Source of the DNA: Bacteroidales bacterium UBA5226
Lineage (GTDB): Bacteria > Bacteroidota > Bacteroidia > Bacteroidales > UBA932
DNA: 50,160 nt
Reading direction: 5' to 3'
Assembly (NCBI GenBank): GCA_002409325.1
Contig: DHUU01000017.1
Coordinates: 212,646-262,805 of the forward strand
Positions 1 to 8,585 of this stretch are shown in pieces (within the stretch, counting starts at the first letter, position 1; each line of letters opens with the position of its first letter). Position numbers and translations under genes: made by a program. The notes below the pieces were generated by a model. That model made no database searches. It was given only the letters and a program-made list of their open reading frames with translations, and was not told the DNA's origin.

Positions 1-1091
1 CTGAACAATTCCATGGCAATGTTTGAATCCATGGTCAGGGCTTTCAGGGTATGGTGAGTCAGCAGGAAGGCAGCAGACAGGAAAATGATCATCACCGCAT
101 TGATAACCAAACGCAAGGACTTGTTAAGGCCGTGCATGATGCGCGCAAGATCAGGACGGGCAAGGTAAATAGCCCATACTCCTGTAAAAACACACAATGT
201 ATTGAGCACCATGGCGGCCAGAGAATTCTCCAGAGGTCCGCCGGCAAACAGCAGGGGTGAAAAAAACAGGGTATCCAGTTGCAGGGAAGAAGAAAAAACG
301 AAAGTCAGAAAACGTAGCAGACAAAGGAAGGCGATCACCCCCGGCACAAAGGCCGCTTTACGGTTCCTGAAAAAGAACATAAACAAGGAGCATATGATCA
401 GGGCTATAGCCAGCCACCGCAGAATGACAGACTCGTAATATGTCTGCATGGAGGTGTCGCTAAGAATGGTGAACAATACGCCATCGTCCTTTCCAAAGAC
501 AATAAAACCCTCGTCCAGGTTCAGGGGAACGATGGAGCAGTGGGCAGGCAACCGGAGGGCCCTGTTGACCTTTGATTCCACGAAACTGTTACTGAAAGGA
601 AAATCAGTGTGGATCAGAATGCCCGTAATGATGGTGACATCCTCCCGGCTGTAAGCCCTGACCACGTACCAGGCACTACCAAGGTTCATATACTGTTCCC
701 TGCCATCCACCCCTGAAAGGGGCTGATAGAGGATGGTGTTCCTTGAAAAAAAAGACAGGTTGGGATACATGGCCCCGGGGCTGTAACTGTCATTGATCAC
801 GGGGAATGTGTTTGCCCAGGATATCAGGCTGTCTTTGTAATACTTGTAAACAACCATGTCACGGGCGATATCCTTTGGAGAGAGGTTCCCCATTTTATCC
901 TGTTCGAGTTCACGCAGGGCGATATTTTCAATATCACGTTGTTTCTTATGAAGTATTTTTTCAACCTCCACCAGGCGCATCATGCGTTGGTTGTGGCTGG
1001 TGAGCTCAAAAAAGGATAATATAAGGCAGACAGCCGCAAGGATAAGCGGTATCAGGAATTTCCTGTTCCATATTAGCCTGAGGACTTTCAT
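1..1091 (-). CDS. N-terminal part of a large multi-pass membrane protein, possibly a sensor kinase (runs off the window)
   Basis: I translated the reverse strand from the ATG at 1091 and found an open frame of 363 codons to the window edge, without a stop. The product starts MKVLRLIWNRKFLIPL and has a membrane segment at about residues 12-28. A hydrophilic, probably extracytoplasmic, domain covers about 30-235. Four or more further hydrophobic segments follow (about 238-255, 262-280, 295-325, 345-360). One extracytoplasmic domain followed by a membrane bundle recalls large Bacteroidetes sensor histidine kinases, but no catalytic motif lies in the visible part, so the function is inference. 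Its ATG overlaps the rlmH stop in an ATGA, so the two are probably cotranscribed and translationally coupled. Confidence 0.6.
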   Translation of the reverse strand, partial: MKVLRLIWNRKFLIPLILAAVCLILSFFELTSHNQRMMRLVEVEKILHKKQRDIENIALRELEQDKMGNLSPKDIARDMVVYKYYKDSLISWANTFPVINDSYSPGAMYPNLSFFSRNTILYQPLSGVDGREQYMNLGSAWYVVRAYSREDVTIITGILIHTDFPFSNSFVESKVNRALRLPAHCSIVPLNLDEGFIVFGKDDGVLFTILSDTSMQTYYESVILRWLAIALIICSLFMFFFRNRKAAFVPGVIAFLCLLRFLTFVFSSSLQLDTLFFSPLLFAGGPLENSLAAMVLNTLCVFTGVWAIYLARPDLARIMHGLNKSLRLVINAVMIIFLSAAFLLTHHTLKALTMDSNIAMELF

Positions 1092-1561
1092 TGGTGGTGG
1101 TAGGCCTCCCCTTTAATAATGGTTAAGCAGCGGTAAAGTTGTTCAATACACAATAAACGTACCAATTGGTGGGGGAAGGTCAGCCTGGAAAGAGACCACA
1201 TAGCGTTTGCCCTTTGTCTTACAGGAAGGGAAAATCCAAAGGCTCCGCCTATGGCAAAAACAAGGTTCCTGGTACCTTTCTGCATGTGTTGTTCAATCTG
1301 GTACGACATTTGCTTTGAGGTAAAGGTACTGCCTTTCTCATCAAACAGTACCAGATGGTCCGAATCTTTAACGTTTTTTAAAAGCAGTAGACCTTCTTTT
1401 TCTTTGATCTGATCGCAGGACAATGATGAAGTGTTCTTTAGTTCAGGCAATTCCACGCGTTTAAAACCGACGTACCGGATCAGCCTTTTCTCATATTCCA
1501 GAAGGCCTTCACGCAGGTAAGGTTCCTGGGTTTTGCCCATGCAAAGCAGCACAATATTCAT
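1088..1561 (-). CDS. rlmH: 23S rRNA (pseudouridine-1915-N3)-methyltransferase RlmH
   Basis: 157 residues starting MNIVLLCMGK. RlmH is a SPOUT-class (knotted fold) enzyme that methylates pseudouridine 1915 in helix 69 of 23S rRNA with S-adenosylmethionine. The family glycine motif is visible as FAIGGAFGFS near residue 105, and the C-terminal region FPHQLVRLLCIEQLYR is the conserved dimer and cofactor segment. Length matches the family (about 155-160). I chose ATG at 1561 over the in-frame TTG just upstream. The promoter box TACTTTTG ends only 4 nt before this ATG, so the mRNA may lack a leader. The stop overlaps the next gene by ATGA. Confidence 0.95.
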   Translation of the reverse strand: MNIVLLCMGKTQEPYLREGLLEYEKRLIRYVGFKRVELPELKNTSSLSCDQIKEKEGLLLLKNVKDSDHLVLFDEKGSTFTSKQMSYQIEQHMQKGTRNLVFAIGGAFGFSLPVRQRANAMWSLSRLTFPHQLVRLLCIEQLYRCLTIIKGEAYHHQ

Positions 1562-1565
1562 CAAA

Positions 1566-1573
1566 CAAAAGTA
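1566..1573 (-). promoter_or_regulatory. Bacteroidetes -7 promoter box of rlmH
   Basis: On the minus strand the sequence reads TACTTTTG, a full match to TAnnTTTG. It ends 4 nt upstream of the rlmH ATG, which places the expected transcription start at or next to the start codon. I see no clear -33 TTTG. Confidence 0.55.
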
Positions 1574-1612
1574 AGAAATTATGTGTAACTTGCCGTGGTT
1601 TTAAGACATGCT

Positions 1613-2023
1613 ATGATAAGAAAGGCTATCTTACCCCTCATATTTGCCTGCTTTCCTGCATTTGTTCCAGCTATATTGGTGGCGCAGGATGGAGGGTCAA
1701 AACCTATTTTCGATGATATCGGGAACAATCTCAAGAGCGGTGATGCGGCTGCTTTTGCACAATGGTTTGCCGATGATATTGAAATAGATGTGCTGGGAAC
1801 GGCAGGTGTTTGCAGCAGGAGCCAAGCCCGGCAACTGATGAAAAATTTCTATTCCCGTTATACTCCAAAATCATTTACCATAGTCCACCTGAGCGGCTCA
1901 TTGCCCATGCGTTACTGCATAGGTACCCTGCTGGCCGGGGGCGAGCGTTTTCGTGTGACGTTGTTTCTGAAATCAGAAAGGGAAACACACAGACTGCAGC
2001 AGGTCCGTATCGAAAAGGACTGA
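1613..2023 (+). CDS. Secreted DUF4783 (NTF2-like) protein
   Basis: 136 residues from ATG at 1613. A GTG at 1595 in the same frame is less likely because the signal peptide MIRKAILPLIFACFPAFVPA starts properly at the ATG. The mature part (about 25-136) shows the DUF4783 pattern: a helix with DDIGNNLKSGDAAAFAQWF, then a short curved sheet with QARQLMKNFYSRY and a C-terminal basic strand. DUF4783 proteins are small NTF2-fold periplasmic proteins common in Bacteroidetes, with no known role. The gene is convergent with der, only 1 nt apart, and no terminator fits between them. A TAACTTGC box at 1586-1593 may be a variant -7 element. Confidence 0.85.
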   Translation: MIRKAILPLIFACFPAFVPAILVAQDGGSKPIFDDIGNNLKSGDAAAFAQWFADDIEIDVLGTAGVCSRSQARQLMKNFYSRYTPKSFTIVHLSGSLPMRYCIGTLLAGGERFRVTLFLKSERETHRLQQVRIEKD

Positions 2024-2024
2024 T

Positions 2025-3329
2025 TTATTTCTTGCGCATAAAAATCTGTACCGGCGTCCCTTTAAAATCAAAGTGAGAGCGCAGCTTGTTTTCCAGATAA
2101 CGTTTATAATCTTCCCGCACATATTGTGGCAGGTTACAGAAAAACGCAAAAGAAGGACATGCAGTGGGCAATTGCGTGATATATTTTATCCTGACGTTTT
2201 TCCCCTTAATTGCAGGGGGAGGGAAGGCTTCAATCTCGGGGAGCATAACCTGGTTAAGCATGGAAGTAGAAATACGGCGGTTGCGGTTTTCAAAGACTTT
2301 GGCAGCGGCTTCCAGCACGTTAATAATGCGTTGCTTTTTAACCACAGAGGTAAAGATCACCGGAACGTCGGTAAAAGGAGCTATCCTTGCCAGAATTCCA
2401 TTGGTATATTCTTTAAGGGTATTGGTCTCCTTTTCAAGCAAGTCCCATTTGTTGACAGCAATTACACAGCCTTTTTTATTCTTCAGTATCAGTTGAAAAA
2501 TGTTCATATCCTGTGATTCCACTCCCAAAGTCGCATCCAGCATGAGGATACAAACATCTGAATATTCAATGGCCCTGACGGCCCTCATTGAAGAATAAAA
2601 TTCCAGGTCTTCCCTGGTTTTTGTTTTCTTTCTCAAACCAGCCGTATCTACAAGCATGAAATCATAACCGAACTTGTTGTACCTCACAGTAATGGCATCA
2701 CGAGTAGTCCCCGCGACCGGGGTAACAATATTCCTTTCTTCTCCCAGGAAGGCATTGGTAAGGGACGATTTCCCCACATTGGGCCTTCCCACGATGGCAA
2801 TGTGCGGGATAACATGTTCTTCTTCCACGGTACTGTCGTCGTGGAGCTCTTCGAGGATCCTGTCCAGCAGTTCTCCTGTCCCGCTACCGCTTGCTGCAGC
2901 TATGGATATGGGTTCTCCAAGACCCAGGGCGTGGAACTCGTAGGTATCAAATATCCGTCCCCCGTGATCTACCTTGTTGACCGCCACAATAACCGGTTTC
3001 TCAGATTTTCTGAGTATCCCGGCTATGCTCTGATCGTAGTCTGTTATGCCTGTCTGTACATCGACCATGAAGACAACCACATCGGATTCCTGAATTGCTA
3101 TAAGAACCTGCCGCCGAATCTGTTCTTCAAATACATCGTCCGTGTTGTGGGCATAACCGCCTGTATCAACAATGGAGAATTCCCTTCCATTCCAGTCTGT
3201 CTTTCCGTAATGACGGTCACGGGTTACCCCGGCAGTTTGGTCTACTATGGCCTGCCGTTTTCCTACCAGTCTGTTGAAAAGAGTTGATTTCCCAACATTA
3301 GGCCTTCCTACAATTGCAACAATTCCCAT
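2025..3329 (-). CDS. der: Ribosome-assembly GTPase Der (EngA)
   Basis: 434 residues with two tandem GTPase domains, the hallmark of Der, which acts in late 50S subunit assembly. The P-loops are GRPNVGKST at residues 8-16 and GRPNVGKSS at 181-189. The G3 motifs DTGG and DTAGL and the two G4 motifs NKVD and NKWD are intact. The C-terminal KH-like domain covers about 350-434. Length is normal (430-490). It is the last gene of the overlapping run engB-prs-nadE-small membrane gene-der, and its start lies 32 nt inside the end of the small upstream gene. Confidence 0.97.
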   Translation of the reverse strand: MGIVAIVGRPNVGKSTLFNRLVGKRQAIVDQTAGVTRDRHYGKTDWNGREFSIVDTGGYAHNTDDVFEEQIRRQVLIAIQESDVVVFMVDVQTGITDYDQSIAGILRKSEKPVIVAVNKVDHGGRIFDTYEFHALGLGEPISIAAASGSGTGELLDRILEELHDDSTVEEEHVIPHIAIVGRPNVGKSSLTNAFLGEERNIVTPVAGTTRDAITVRYNKFGYDFMLVDTAGLRKKTKTREDLEFYSSMRAVRAIEYSDVCILMLDATLGVESQDMNIFQLILKNKKGCVIAVNKWDLLEKETNTLKEYTNGILARIAPFTDVPVIFTSVVKKQRIINVLEAAAKVFENRNRRISTSMLNQVMLPEIEAFPPPAIKGKNVRIKYITQLPTACPSFAFFCNLPQYVREDYKRYLENKLRSHFDFKGTPVQIFMRKK

Positions 3330-3513
3330 TTGTTCCTTTTTTCAGTAACGTGCATTCTTCTTCTTTGGGGCAGCGTATGCCCCGCTCCCTCATCCTGTTG
3401 TTATGTCCCACGGAAAATTCGGGGAATTTCCCGTTTTTCCTCACAATAATTGATAAACTCATACCCAGGATACCCAGAGTTATCAGTCCCAGCGACAGGA
3501 GAAAAACCGTCAT
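3298..3513 (-). CDS. Small single-pass membrane protein with C-terminal cysteines
   Basis: 71 residues from the ATG at 3513, which overlaps the nadE stop in an ATGA; a longer start at 3531 exists but is less likely. The N-terminal 25 residues form one membrane helix (MTVFLLSLGLITLGILGMSL). A basic segment follows with the pattern GKFPEFSVGHNNRMRERGI and then CPKEEE...NGNCCNCR. The GKFPE/GHN/MR...GI/CPKEE pattern is one I associate with a conserved small Bacteroidetes membrane protein of unknown function; I cannot confirm it here. Five cysteines near the C-terminus could bind a metal. It sits between nadE and der and overlaps both, so it should be translated with them. Confidence 0.7.
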   Translation of the reverse strand: MTVFLLSLGLITLGILGMSLSIIVRKNGKFPEFSVGHNNRMRERGIRCPKEEECTLLKKGTNGNCCNCRKA

Positions 3514-4346
3514 AAGTTGTAACGTAAACACTTGTTGCGGGGAAGTAGCGGATGGTCTGTCACTGCCAGCAGTGGCGGTACCTGGTGGGTTTTGAAACCT
3601 GAGCGCTGCATTTTTTGAATTATCTCAGACAGGAGCCGGGCATCAGTACCCGAACGGACCAGCTCTTCTTCAGTTTTTCCTTCTTCTATAAGTGAACGCA
3701 GGATAGGGTCCAGTACGGCATATTCCGGAAGGGAGTCGGTATCTTTCTGATCTATATACAATTCTGCCGAGGGTTCTTTGCTGATGGTGTGTGCAGGAAT
3801 TCTTTCCCCTTTCCTGTTCAGGAAAGTTGCCAGCTCATACACTTCTGTCTTGTAAATATCGGCCATAACCATCAGGGCTCCTGCCAGATCACCATATAAG
3901 GTCCCGTAGCCCATAGCCAGTTCACTTTTGTTGCTTGTGTTGAGAACCAGGCAACCCTTTTTGTTGGCGTATGCCATAAGGAGTACAGCCCTGATGCGGG
4001 CCTGCAGGTTCTCTTCTGTCACATCGTGGTGTTCATGTTCAAAAACAGGAGACAATTCACGTAAAAACTTATTGTAAATGGTGTCTATGGGTATAATATG
4101 ATTGCTGATCCCGTTAAGCGCGCACAATTCCAGGGCATCGTTAAGGGAGTGGACCGTGGAATAAGGTCCGGGCATAAGCAGCCCGTGGACATGCTCCTTT
4201 CCCAGGGCATCTTGTGCCAGACATGCTACAACAGCTGAATCCAGACCCCCGGAAAGACCCAGAACAGCTGTCTTTTTACCGGCATCCCCGAAGAAATGCC
4301 GTATGCCGCCGATCAATGCCAGGTACAATTCCTCTGAAGTTGTCAT
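3510..4346 (-). CDS. nadE: NH3-dependent NAD+ synthetase
   Basis: 278 residues. NadE converts nicotinic acid adenine dinucleotide to NAD+ with ATP and ammonia, the last step of NAD synthesis. The ATP-pyrophosphatase P-loop SGGLDS is at residues 32-37, and the NTSNKSELAMGYGTLYGD segment is the second nucleotide/deamido-NAD binding motif. There is no N-terminal glutaminase (nitrilase) domain, so the enzyme should use free ammonia. The start overlaps the prs stop as TAATG (1 nt). Prs makes PRPP, itself a precursor for NAD synthesis, so the pairing makes metabolic sense. Confidence 0.95.
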   Translation of the reverse strand: MTTSEELYLALIGGIRHFFGDAGKKTAVLGLSGGLDSAVVACLAQDALGKEHVHGLLMPGPYSTVHSLNDALELCALNGISNHIIPIDTIYNKFLRELSPVFEHEHHDVTEENLQARIRAVLLMAYANKKGCLVLNTSNKSELAMGYGTLYGDLAGALMVMADIYKTEVYELATFLNRKGERIPAHTISKEPSAELYIDQKDTDSLPEYAVLDPILRSLIEEGKTEEELVRSGTDARLLSEIIQKMQRSGFKTHQVPPLLAVTDHPLLPRNKCLRYNL

Positions 4347-5296
4347 TACAAGGTGAATTTACTGCTGATGGACTGAAAATTATATACTTTGTCTATGATA
4401 TCGGCAAACTCACGGGCTATGGACAGCACCTTGATCTTGCTCTTGTTCACGTCCGGATCTGAACACAGGGGGATGGTATCGGTCACTATGACTTCCTCCA
4501 GAGGCGAATTGGCGATGGTGTTGTAGGCAAGCCCGGATAGTACCGGGTGAGTAGCAATGGCCCGGACACTGCGTGCTCCCTTTGACATCATCATATCAGC
4601 TGCTTTGGCTATGGTTCCCGCCGTATCTATCATATCATCCAGTATGACAATATTCCTGTCGCTGACTTCCCCAATAGCGGTCATGCTTCCAACTACATTG
4701 GCTTTTTCACGCGATTTATGGCATATGATAAGGGGACACTCCAGTTTTCTGGAATAGGCATTGGCCCGCTTTGCTCCGCCCATATCCGGAGCAGCAACAG
4801 AGAGGTTTTCCAGTTCCAGGTTCTTGATGTAAGGGACAAAAACAGAACTTGAATAAACGTGGTCCACCGGAAAATCAAAAAAACCCTGTATCTGGTCTGC
4901 ATGCAGGTCCATGGTCATGACCCGGTCGCAGCCGACAGCTTCCAGCAGGTTGGCCACCATCTTGGCCCCAATGGAAACCCTGGGTCTGTCCTTACGGTCC
5001 TGCCTGGCCCATCCGAAGTAGGGCATAACGGCAATGACCTTATAGGCCGAAGCCCTTTTGGCAGCATCTATGGTCAGAAGCAGTTCAAATAAATTATCTA
5101 CAGGAGGAAACGTGGATTGGATGATAAAAATAGTCGCACCTCTGACACTTTCATCAAAGGCAGGCTGAAATTCACCGTCACTGAAAGTGGTTACTGACAA
5201 CAATCCCAAGGGCAGACCCAGATGAGAGGCAATACGTTCGGCAAGATATCGGGATCCGCGGCATGAGAAAATTTTAAATAAATGCAGATGATCCAT
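4346..5296 (-). CDS. prs: Ribose-phosphate pyrophosphokinase (PRPP synthase)
   Basis: 316 residues when started at the ATG at 5296 (MDHLHLFKIF). An in-frame ATG at 5344 would add 16 hydrophobic residues that the family lacks and would lie upstream of the promoter. The enzyme transfers pyrophosphate from ATP to ribose 5-phosphate to form PRPP. Visible motifs are the ATP/metal region YFGWARQDRKDRPRVSIGAK, the MDLHADQIQGFF segment and the PRPP loop VILDDMIDTAGTI. It has its own promoter (box at 5321-5328) and is followed without a gap by nadE. Confidence 0.96.
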   Translation of the reverse strand: MDHLHLFKIFSCRGSRYLAERIASHLGLPLGLLSVTTFSDGEFQPAFDESVRGATIFIIQSTFPPVDNLFELLLTIDAAKRASAYKVIAVMPYFGWARQDRKDRPRVSIGAKMVANLLEAVGCDRVMTMDLHADQIQGFFDFPVDHVYSSSVFVPYIKNLELENLSVAAPDMGGAKRANAYSRKLECPLIICHKSREKANVVGSMTAIGEVSDRNIVILDDMIDTAGTIAKAADMMMSKGARSVRAIATHPVLSGLAYNTIANSPLEEVIVTDTIPLCSDPDVNKSKIKVLSIAREFADIIDKVYNFQSISSKFTL

Positions 5297-5320
5297 TGTC
5301 CCTTTGGTTAGAAGATGGGG

Positions 5321-5328
5321 CAAAGATA
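5321..5328 (-). promoter_or_regulatory. -7 promoter box of prs
   Basis: The minus strand reads TATCTTTG, a full TAnnTTTG match, 24 nt upstream of the chosen prs ATG. It lies between the engB stop and prs, so prs-nadE-der can be transcribed apart from engB. Its position also argues against the longer prs start at 5344. Confidence 0.6.
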
Positions 5329-5344
5329 AGAAGAAAAAACACAA

Positions 5345-5944
5345 TTAAAGATTTTCGGAGCGGATGGAATTAATATAATCCAGAAGTTCTTTTCTGCCTT
5401 CACCTGTTGGAGAAGAAACAATAAAAAAAGGAGGCAGGGGTTCCCAGTAATGCAACAATGATTCCCTTATGGTAGCTGCTTTTTTTTCCAGTGCCGTCTT
5501 TGACAGTTTGTCCGATTTAGTCAGTACCAGTGCAAAAGGAATTTGCCAGTTGCCCAGTCCCAGTAAAAAATCGAGATCTATCTGTTGAAGCGGATGCCTT
5601 GAATCCAGTAATACAAAAAGCAATGTCAATTTGGGGGCTCGCCGGATGTATCCCTGGATCATGGACTCAAGGGCAGCCCTTTTTGTTTTGGAAACTTTCG
5701 CGAACCCGTAGCCGGGAAGGTCTGTGATAATCCAGGAGTTATCTATAAGGAACCTGTTGATGCATTGCGTCTTTCCGGGGGTGGAGGAAGTATGGGCCAG
5801 TTTGTGCCTGTTGCATAACATATTGATTAAGGAAGATTTTCCCACATTTGACCTTCCGATGAAGGCGAATTCTTCCAGTCCCGGGGTGGGGATTTCATCA
5901 AATTTTGTTGTAGCAGAAAGGAAAGAGGCTTCTTTGATTTCCAT
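5345..5944 (-). CDS. engB: Ribosome-biogenesis GTPase YsxC/EngB
   Basis: 199 residues. EngB is an essential TRAFAC GTPase acting in 50S subunit assembly. The P-loop GRSNVGKSS begins at residue 30. The switch and G3 segments appear as STPGKTQ and DLPGYGFA, and the base-recognition motif as LTKSDK. The C-terminal segment with IVSSPTGEGRKELL is the G5 region. Length is normal. It starts the minus-strand housekeeping run and is divergent from xseA, with promoters packed into 47 bp. Confidence 0.95.
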   Translation of the reverse strand: MEIKEASFLSATTKFDEIPTPGLEEFAFIGRSNVGKSSLINMLCNRHKLAHTSSTPGKTQCINRFLIDNSWIITDLPGYGFAKVSKTKRAALESMIQGYIRRAPKLTLLFVLLDSRHPLQQIDLDFLLGLGNWQIPFALVLTKSDKLSKTALEKKAATIRESLLHYWEPLPPFFIVSSPTGEGRKELLDYINSIRSENL

Positions 5945-5948
5945 AGGG

Positions 5949-5956
5949 CGAAGGTA
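5949..5956 (-). promoter_or_regulatory. Probable -7 promoter box of engB
   Basis: The minus strand reads TACCTTCG, one mismatch from TAnnTTTG, ending 4 nt before the engB ATG at 5944. The spacing matches that seen at rlmH, xseA and the gene starting at 29666. Confidence 0.45.
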
Positions 5957-5979
5957 AGGTTTTTTTGATTATTTTAATG

Positions 5980-5987
5980 TAAATTTG
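5980..5987 (+). promoter_or_regulatory. -7 promoter box of xseA
   Basis: TAAATTTG, a full match, ending 4 nt upstream of the xseA ATG at 5992. The expected transcription start falls at the start codon. No good -33 element stands at the usual 19-21 nt spacing. Confidence 0.6.
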
Positions 5988-5991
5988 TGCA

Positions 5992-7158
5992 ATGGAGAAA
6001 ATGGATCTCATTGACCTGCAAAGAATACTGGAAGATGCTGTCAGCCGGGCCTTTGAGGAACCATGTTGGGTTCGCGCAGAAATCAGCCAGCTTTCTGTAC
6101 GTAACCGCCATTGCCATATGGAATTGGTTCAGAAGGAACAGGCAACAGACAAATTACTGGCTAAAGCCCAGGCTGTTATCTGGGCAGGTGTTTTTTCCAT
6201 TCTGAACCCCTATTTCAGAACAAGCACCGGAATGGATCTCCGGCCCGGGTTGCAGGTGCTCCTGTGCGTGGAACCCAGAATGCATCCTTTGTACGGTCTG
6301 AGCCTGGTGGTAACCGATGTCGATCCTTCCTACACCATTGGAGGCCTAGAGCTGGAACGCAGAAAAACCATGGAAAGGCTGGAGCGGGAAGGCATCCTGG
6401 ACATGAACAGGCAATTGCCCTTTCCTGCCGTACCGCTCCATCTGGCCGTGATATCTTCAGAAACGGCTGCCGGATACCAGGACTTCCAGGACCATATCCG
6501 GCTATCCCCCTATGGATTTAAACTGACCCTTTTCCCGGCCCTTATGCAGGGCACCGATGCTCCCACTAGCATTATCCGGGCCATGGAACAGGTGATTGGG
6601 TCCGGGAAGGATTTTGATTTGCTGGTTATGATCCGGGGCGGGGGTGCAGCAACCGATCTGCATTGCTATGACAACTATGACCTGGCAGCACACATAGCCC
6701 AGTTCCCGATTCCTGTTGTCACAGGCATCGGGCATCACAAAGATGTCCATATAGCCGACAGGGTGGCCAGTCTGTCCCTGAAAACACCTACAGCAGTGGC
6801 TGATTACCTGGACGGGCATCTAGCCGCCGAGGAAGAAAGCCTTTTCAGGATCTCACACAACCTGGAACGCGCTGTGCAAAGACGGATTGACGATGAAAAA
6901 CAAAGCCTGAACTACCTGATCAGGGACATTGGCGGGGCTGTAAGGTGGGTCATACAACAACACGGACATTTGCTGGAATTGCTGGAACAGCGTATAAAGC
7001 AAAACAATCCCATGACATTGCTGCAAAAGGGGTATTCTCTGACCTTGTTCCGGGGAAAGGCCCTCTTGGATGCCTCCCATCTTAAAGAGGGCGACAAAGT
7101 AGATACCATACTTTCCAAAGGCAGCTTTGGTGCTATTGTAAATGAAATTGAAAATTGA
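5992..7158 (+). CDS. xseA: Exodeoxyribonuclease VII large subunit
   Basis: 388 residues, slightly shorter than the usual 400-460. XseA with several copies of XseB forms exonuclease VII, which degrades single-stranded DNA from both ends. An N-terminal OB-fold covers about 5-110 and the catalytic domain about 120-330 (LAVISSETAAGYQDF, MIRGGGAATDL, TGIGHHKD). A helical region at about 280-345 should hold XseB, and a short C-terminal domain carries LQKGYSLT. xseB follows 5 nt later, as expected for an obligate complex. Confidence 0.95.
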   Translation: MEKMDLIDLQRILEDAVSRAFEEPCWVRAEISQLSVRNRHCHMELVQKEQATDKLLAKAQAVIWAGVFSILNPYFRTSTGMDLRPGLQVLLCVEPRMHPLYGLSLVVTDVDPSYTIGGLELERRKTMERLEREGILDMNRQLPFPAVPLHLAVISSETAAGYQDFQDHIRLSPYGFKLTLFPALMQGTDAPTSIIRAMEQVIGSGKDFDLLVMIRGGGAATDLHCYDNYDLAAHIAQFPIPVVTGIGHHKDVHIADRVASLSLKTPTAVADYLDGHLAAEEESLFRISHNLERAVQRRIDDEKQSLNYLIRDIGGAVRWVIQQHGHLLELLEQRIKQNNPMTLLQKGYSLTLFRGKALLDASHLKEGDKVDTILSKGSFGAIVNEIEN

Positions 7159-7163
7159 GCCGT

Positions 7164-7370
7164 ATGAATAAGAAAACCGGGATAACTTACCTGCAGGCAC
7201 GCCAGGAACTCCAGTCCCTTGCAGAAGACCTTGAGAAACCCGATGCAGATCTGGGCCAGATTGCTTCCAAAGTCAAAAGGGCGCTGGAACTGCTGACCTA
7301 TTGCAGGAATTATCTGCGCAAGGTACAAGCAGACACAGATACAATTATCAATACATATGAAAAGGATTGA
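7164..7370 (+). CDS. xseB: Exodeoxyribonuclease VII small subunit
   Basis: 68 residues from ATG at 7164; an upstream in-frame TTG at 7155 is inside the xseA end and less likely. The protein is an all-helical hairpin (TYLQARQELQSLAEDLEK...LGQIASKVKRALELLTYCR) typical of XseB, which wraps the helical extension of XseA. It lies directly after xseA and overlaps the following porin gene by 14 nt. Confidence 0.92.
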   Translation: MNKKTGITYLQARQELQSLAEDLEKPDADLGQIASKVKRALELLTYCRNYLRKVQADTDTIINTYEKD

Positions 7371-8583
7371 CGGGGGACTGTTCTGCCTGCTATGCCTGAC
7401 ACTGATGGCAGCGCCCTGGCAAAAGCTTGGAGCACAAGACAGGGCCAGGATAATGGAAACAGACACGGTTACCCACTCACTGATTAAACAGCTCAGGGAA
7501 ACAACTTCAGAAATCTTTCACGATCCGGCTCCTCCCCGTTTTGTAATGATGGACAAGAGTGAAAAGTTCCTTTTCGGGATGGGAGGCTATGTTTCCTGTT
7601 ACACCTATTACGACGGGACAGGTTTTTTGTCAAGAGAACTGGCGACAGTACTTTTACCCACAGAGGCTTCCTCTTTGCGCAGCGGCCGTTTTAACATTGA
7701 TGCCAGCGGTTCCAGGATTTTTTTCAAGCTGATAGGAGATACACGCTTAGGGAAGCTTCAGGCCTATATTGAAGGAGGTTTCTCAGCGCAGGGAAACACT
7801 TTTTCTCTGAAACACGCCTATGTCGAGATCAGACACCTTCTCATTGGCCAGACCTGGAGCAATATCATGGACCTGAAAGCTGCCCCTGCCACAGTGGACG
7901 GCGCAGGACCCGGTGGTATGAACGGATTACGCCAGCCCCAGTTCCGTTACGGATGGAGATTCTCCAACGGAATCAACTGTTTTGCCTCTCTGGAAGATCC
8001 CGAAGTGACCATGCTCAGCGGCCTGCTTACCGGAGTTGAGGATGTGCATATCATGGGGCAACGATTTCCCGATGTGATTGTTTCGCTGGGTTACGAAAGA
8101 GCCAGGTGGCACCTCAGACTGGCAGGAGTACTGCGTTTTCTGGAAAAACAGCGGGGCTACGGACTGGCCTTTTCAGGACATGCAGACCTGACTCCGCGCG
8201 ATGTGTTCATGTTCCAGGCCACGGCGGGAGCGGGTATCGGCCATTACATACAGGATCTTGGAGGAATGGGCTATGATGTATACATTAACAGCAAAGGGCT
8301 CTTTGACAAATTCAGGGTGCTGGGTTATTATGCCGCCTATGAACATCACTGGAATGAAAAATGTTTTTCCGGGCTGGTTTATTCGCAGGCCTATGTGATG
8401 CCTTTTGAAGGGGCTCCGGGATTCGTTTACCACCACACAAACTACGTGGCCCTAAACACATTCCGGCAATTCTACGATCATGGTCAATTGGGCATAGAAG
8501 CCGCCTTTGGCAGCAGGATGAATCTTGATGAAAGCCAGGGATATACCTGGCGTCTGAATTTCATGGTCCGATATAATTTTTAA
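7357..8583 (+). CDS. DcaP-like outer-membrane porin
   Basis: 408 residues with a signal peptide ending near residue 26 (LMAAPWQKLGAQ). A short helical segment (about 30-55) is followed by a long beta-barrel with alternating aromatic and polar strands and a C-terminal Phe (FMVRYNF), the usual barrel-assembly signal. The pattern (FGMGGYVSCYTYYD, FNIDASGSRIFFKL, EIRHLLIGQTWS) fits DcaP-like trimeric porins, known for uptake of small dicarboxylic or peptide-like substrates in other bacteria. The substrate here is unknown. It overlaps xseB by 14 nt and precedes glgB by 2 nt, so it may be transcribed with the glycogen genes. Confidence 0.8.
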   Translation: MKRIDGGLFCLLCLTLMAAPWQKLGAQDRARIMETDTVTHSLIKQLRETTSEIFHDPAPPRFVMMDKSEKFLFGMGGYVSCYTYYDGTGFLSRELATVLLPTEASSLRSGRFNIDASGSRIFFKLIGDTRLGKLQAYIEGGFSAQGNTFSLKHAYVEIRHLLIGQTWSNIMDLKAAPATVDGAGPGGMNGLRQPQFRYGWRFSNGINCFASLEDPEVTMLSGLLTGVEDVHIMGQRFPDVIVSLGYERARWHLRLAGVLRFLEKQRGYGLAFSGHADLTPRDVFMFQATAGAGIGHYIQDLGGMGYDVYINSKGLFDKFRVLGYYAAYEHHWNEKCFSGLVYSQAYVMPFEGAPGFVYHHTNYVALNTFRQFYDHGQLGIEAAFGSRMNLDESQGYTWRLNFMVRYNF

Positions 8584-8585
8584 GT

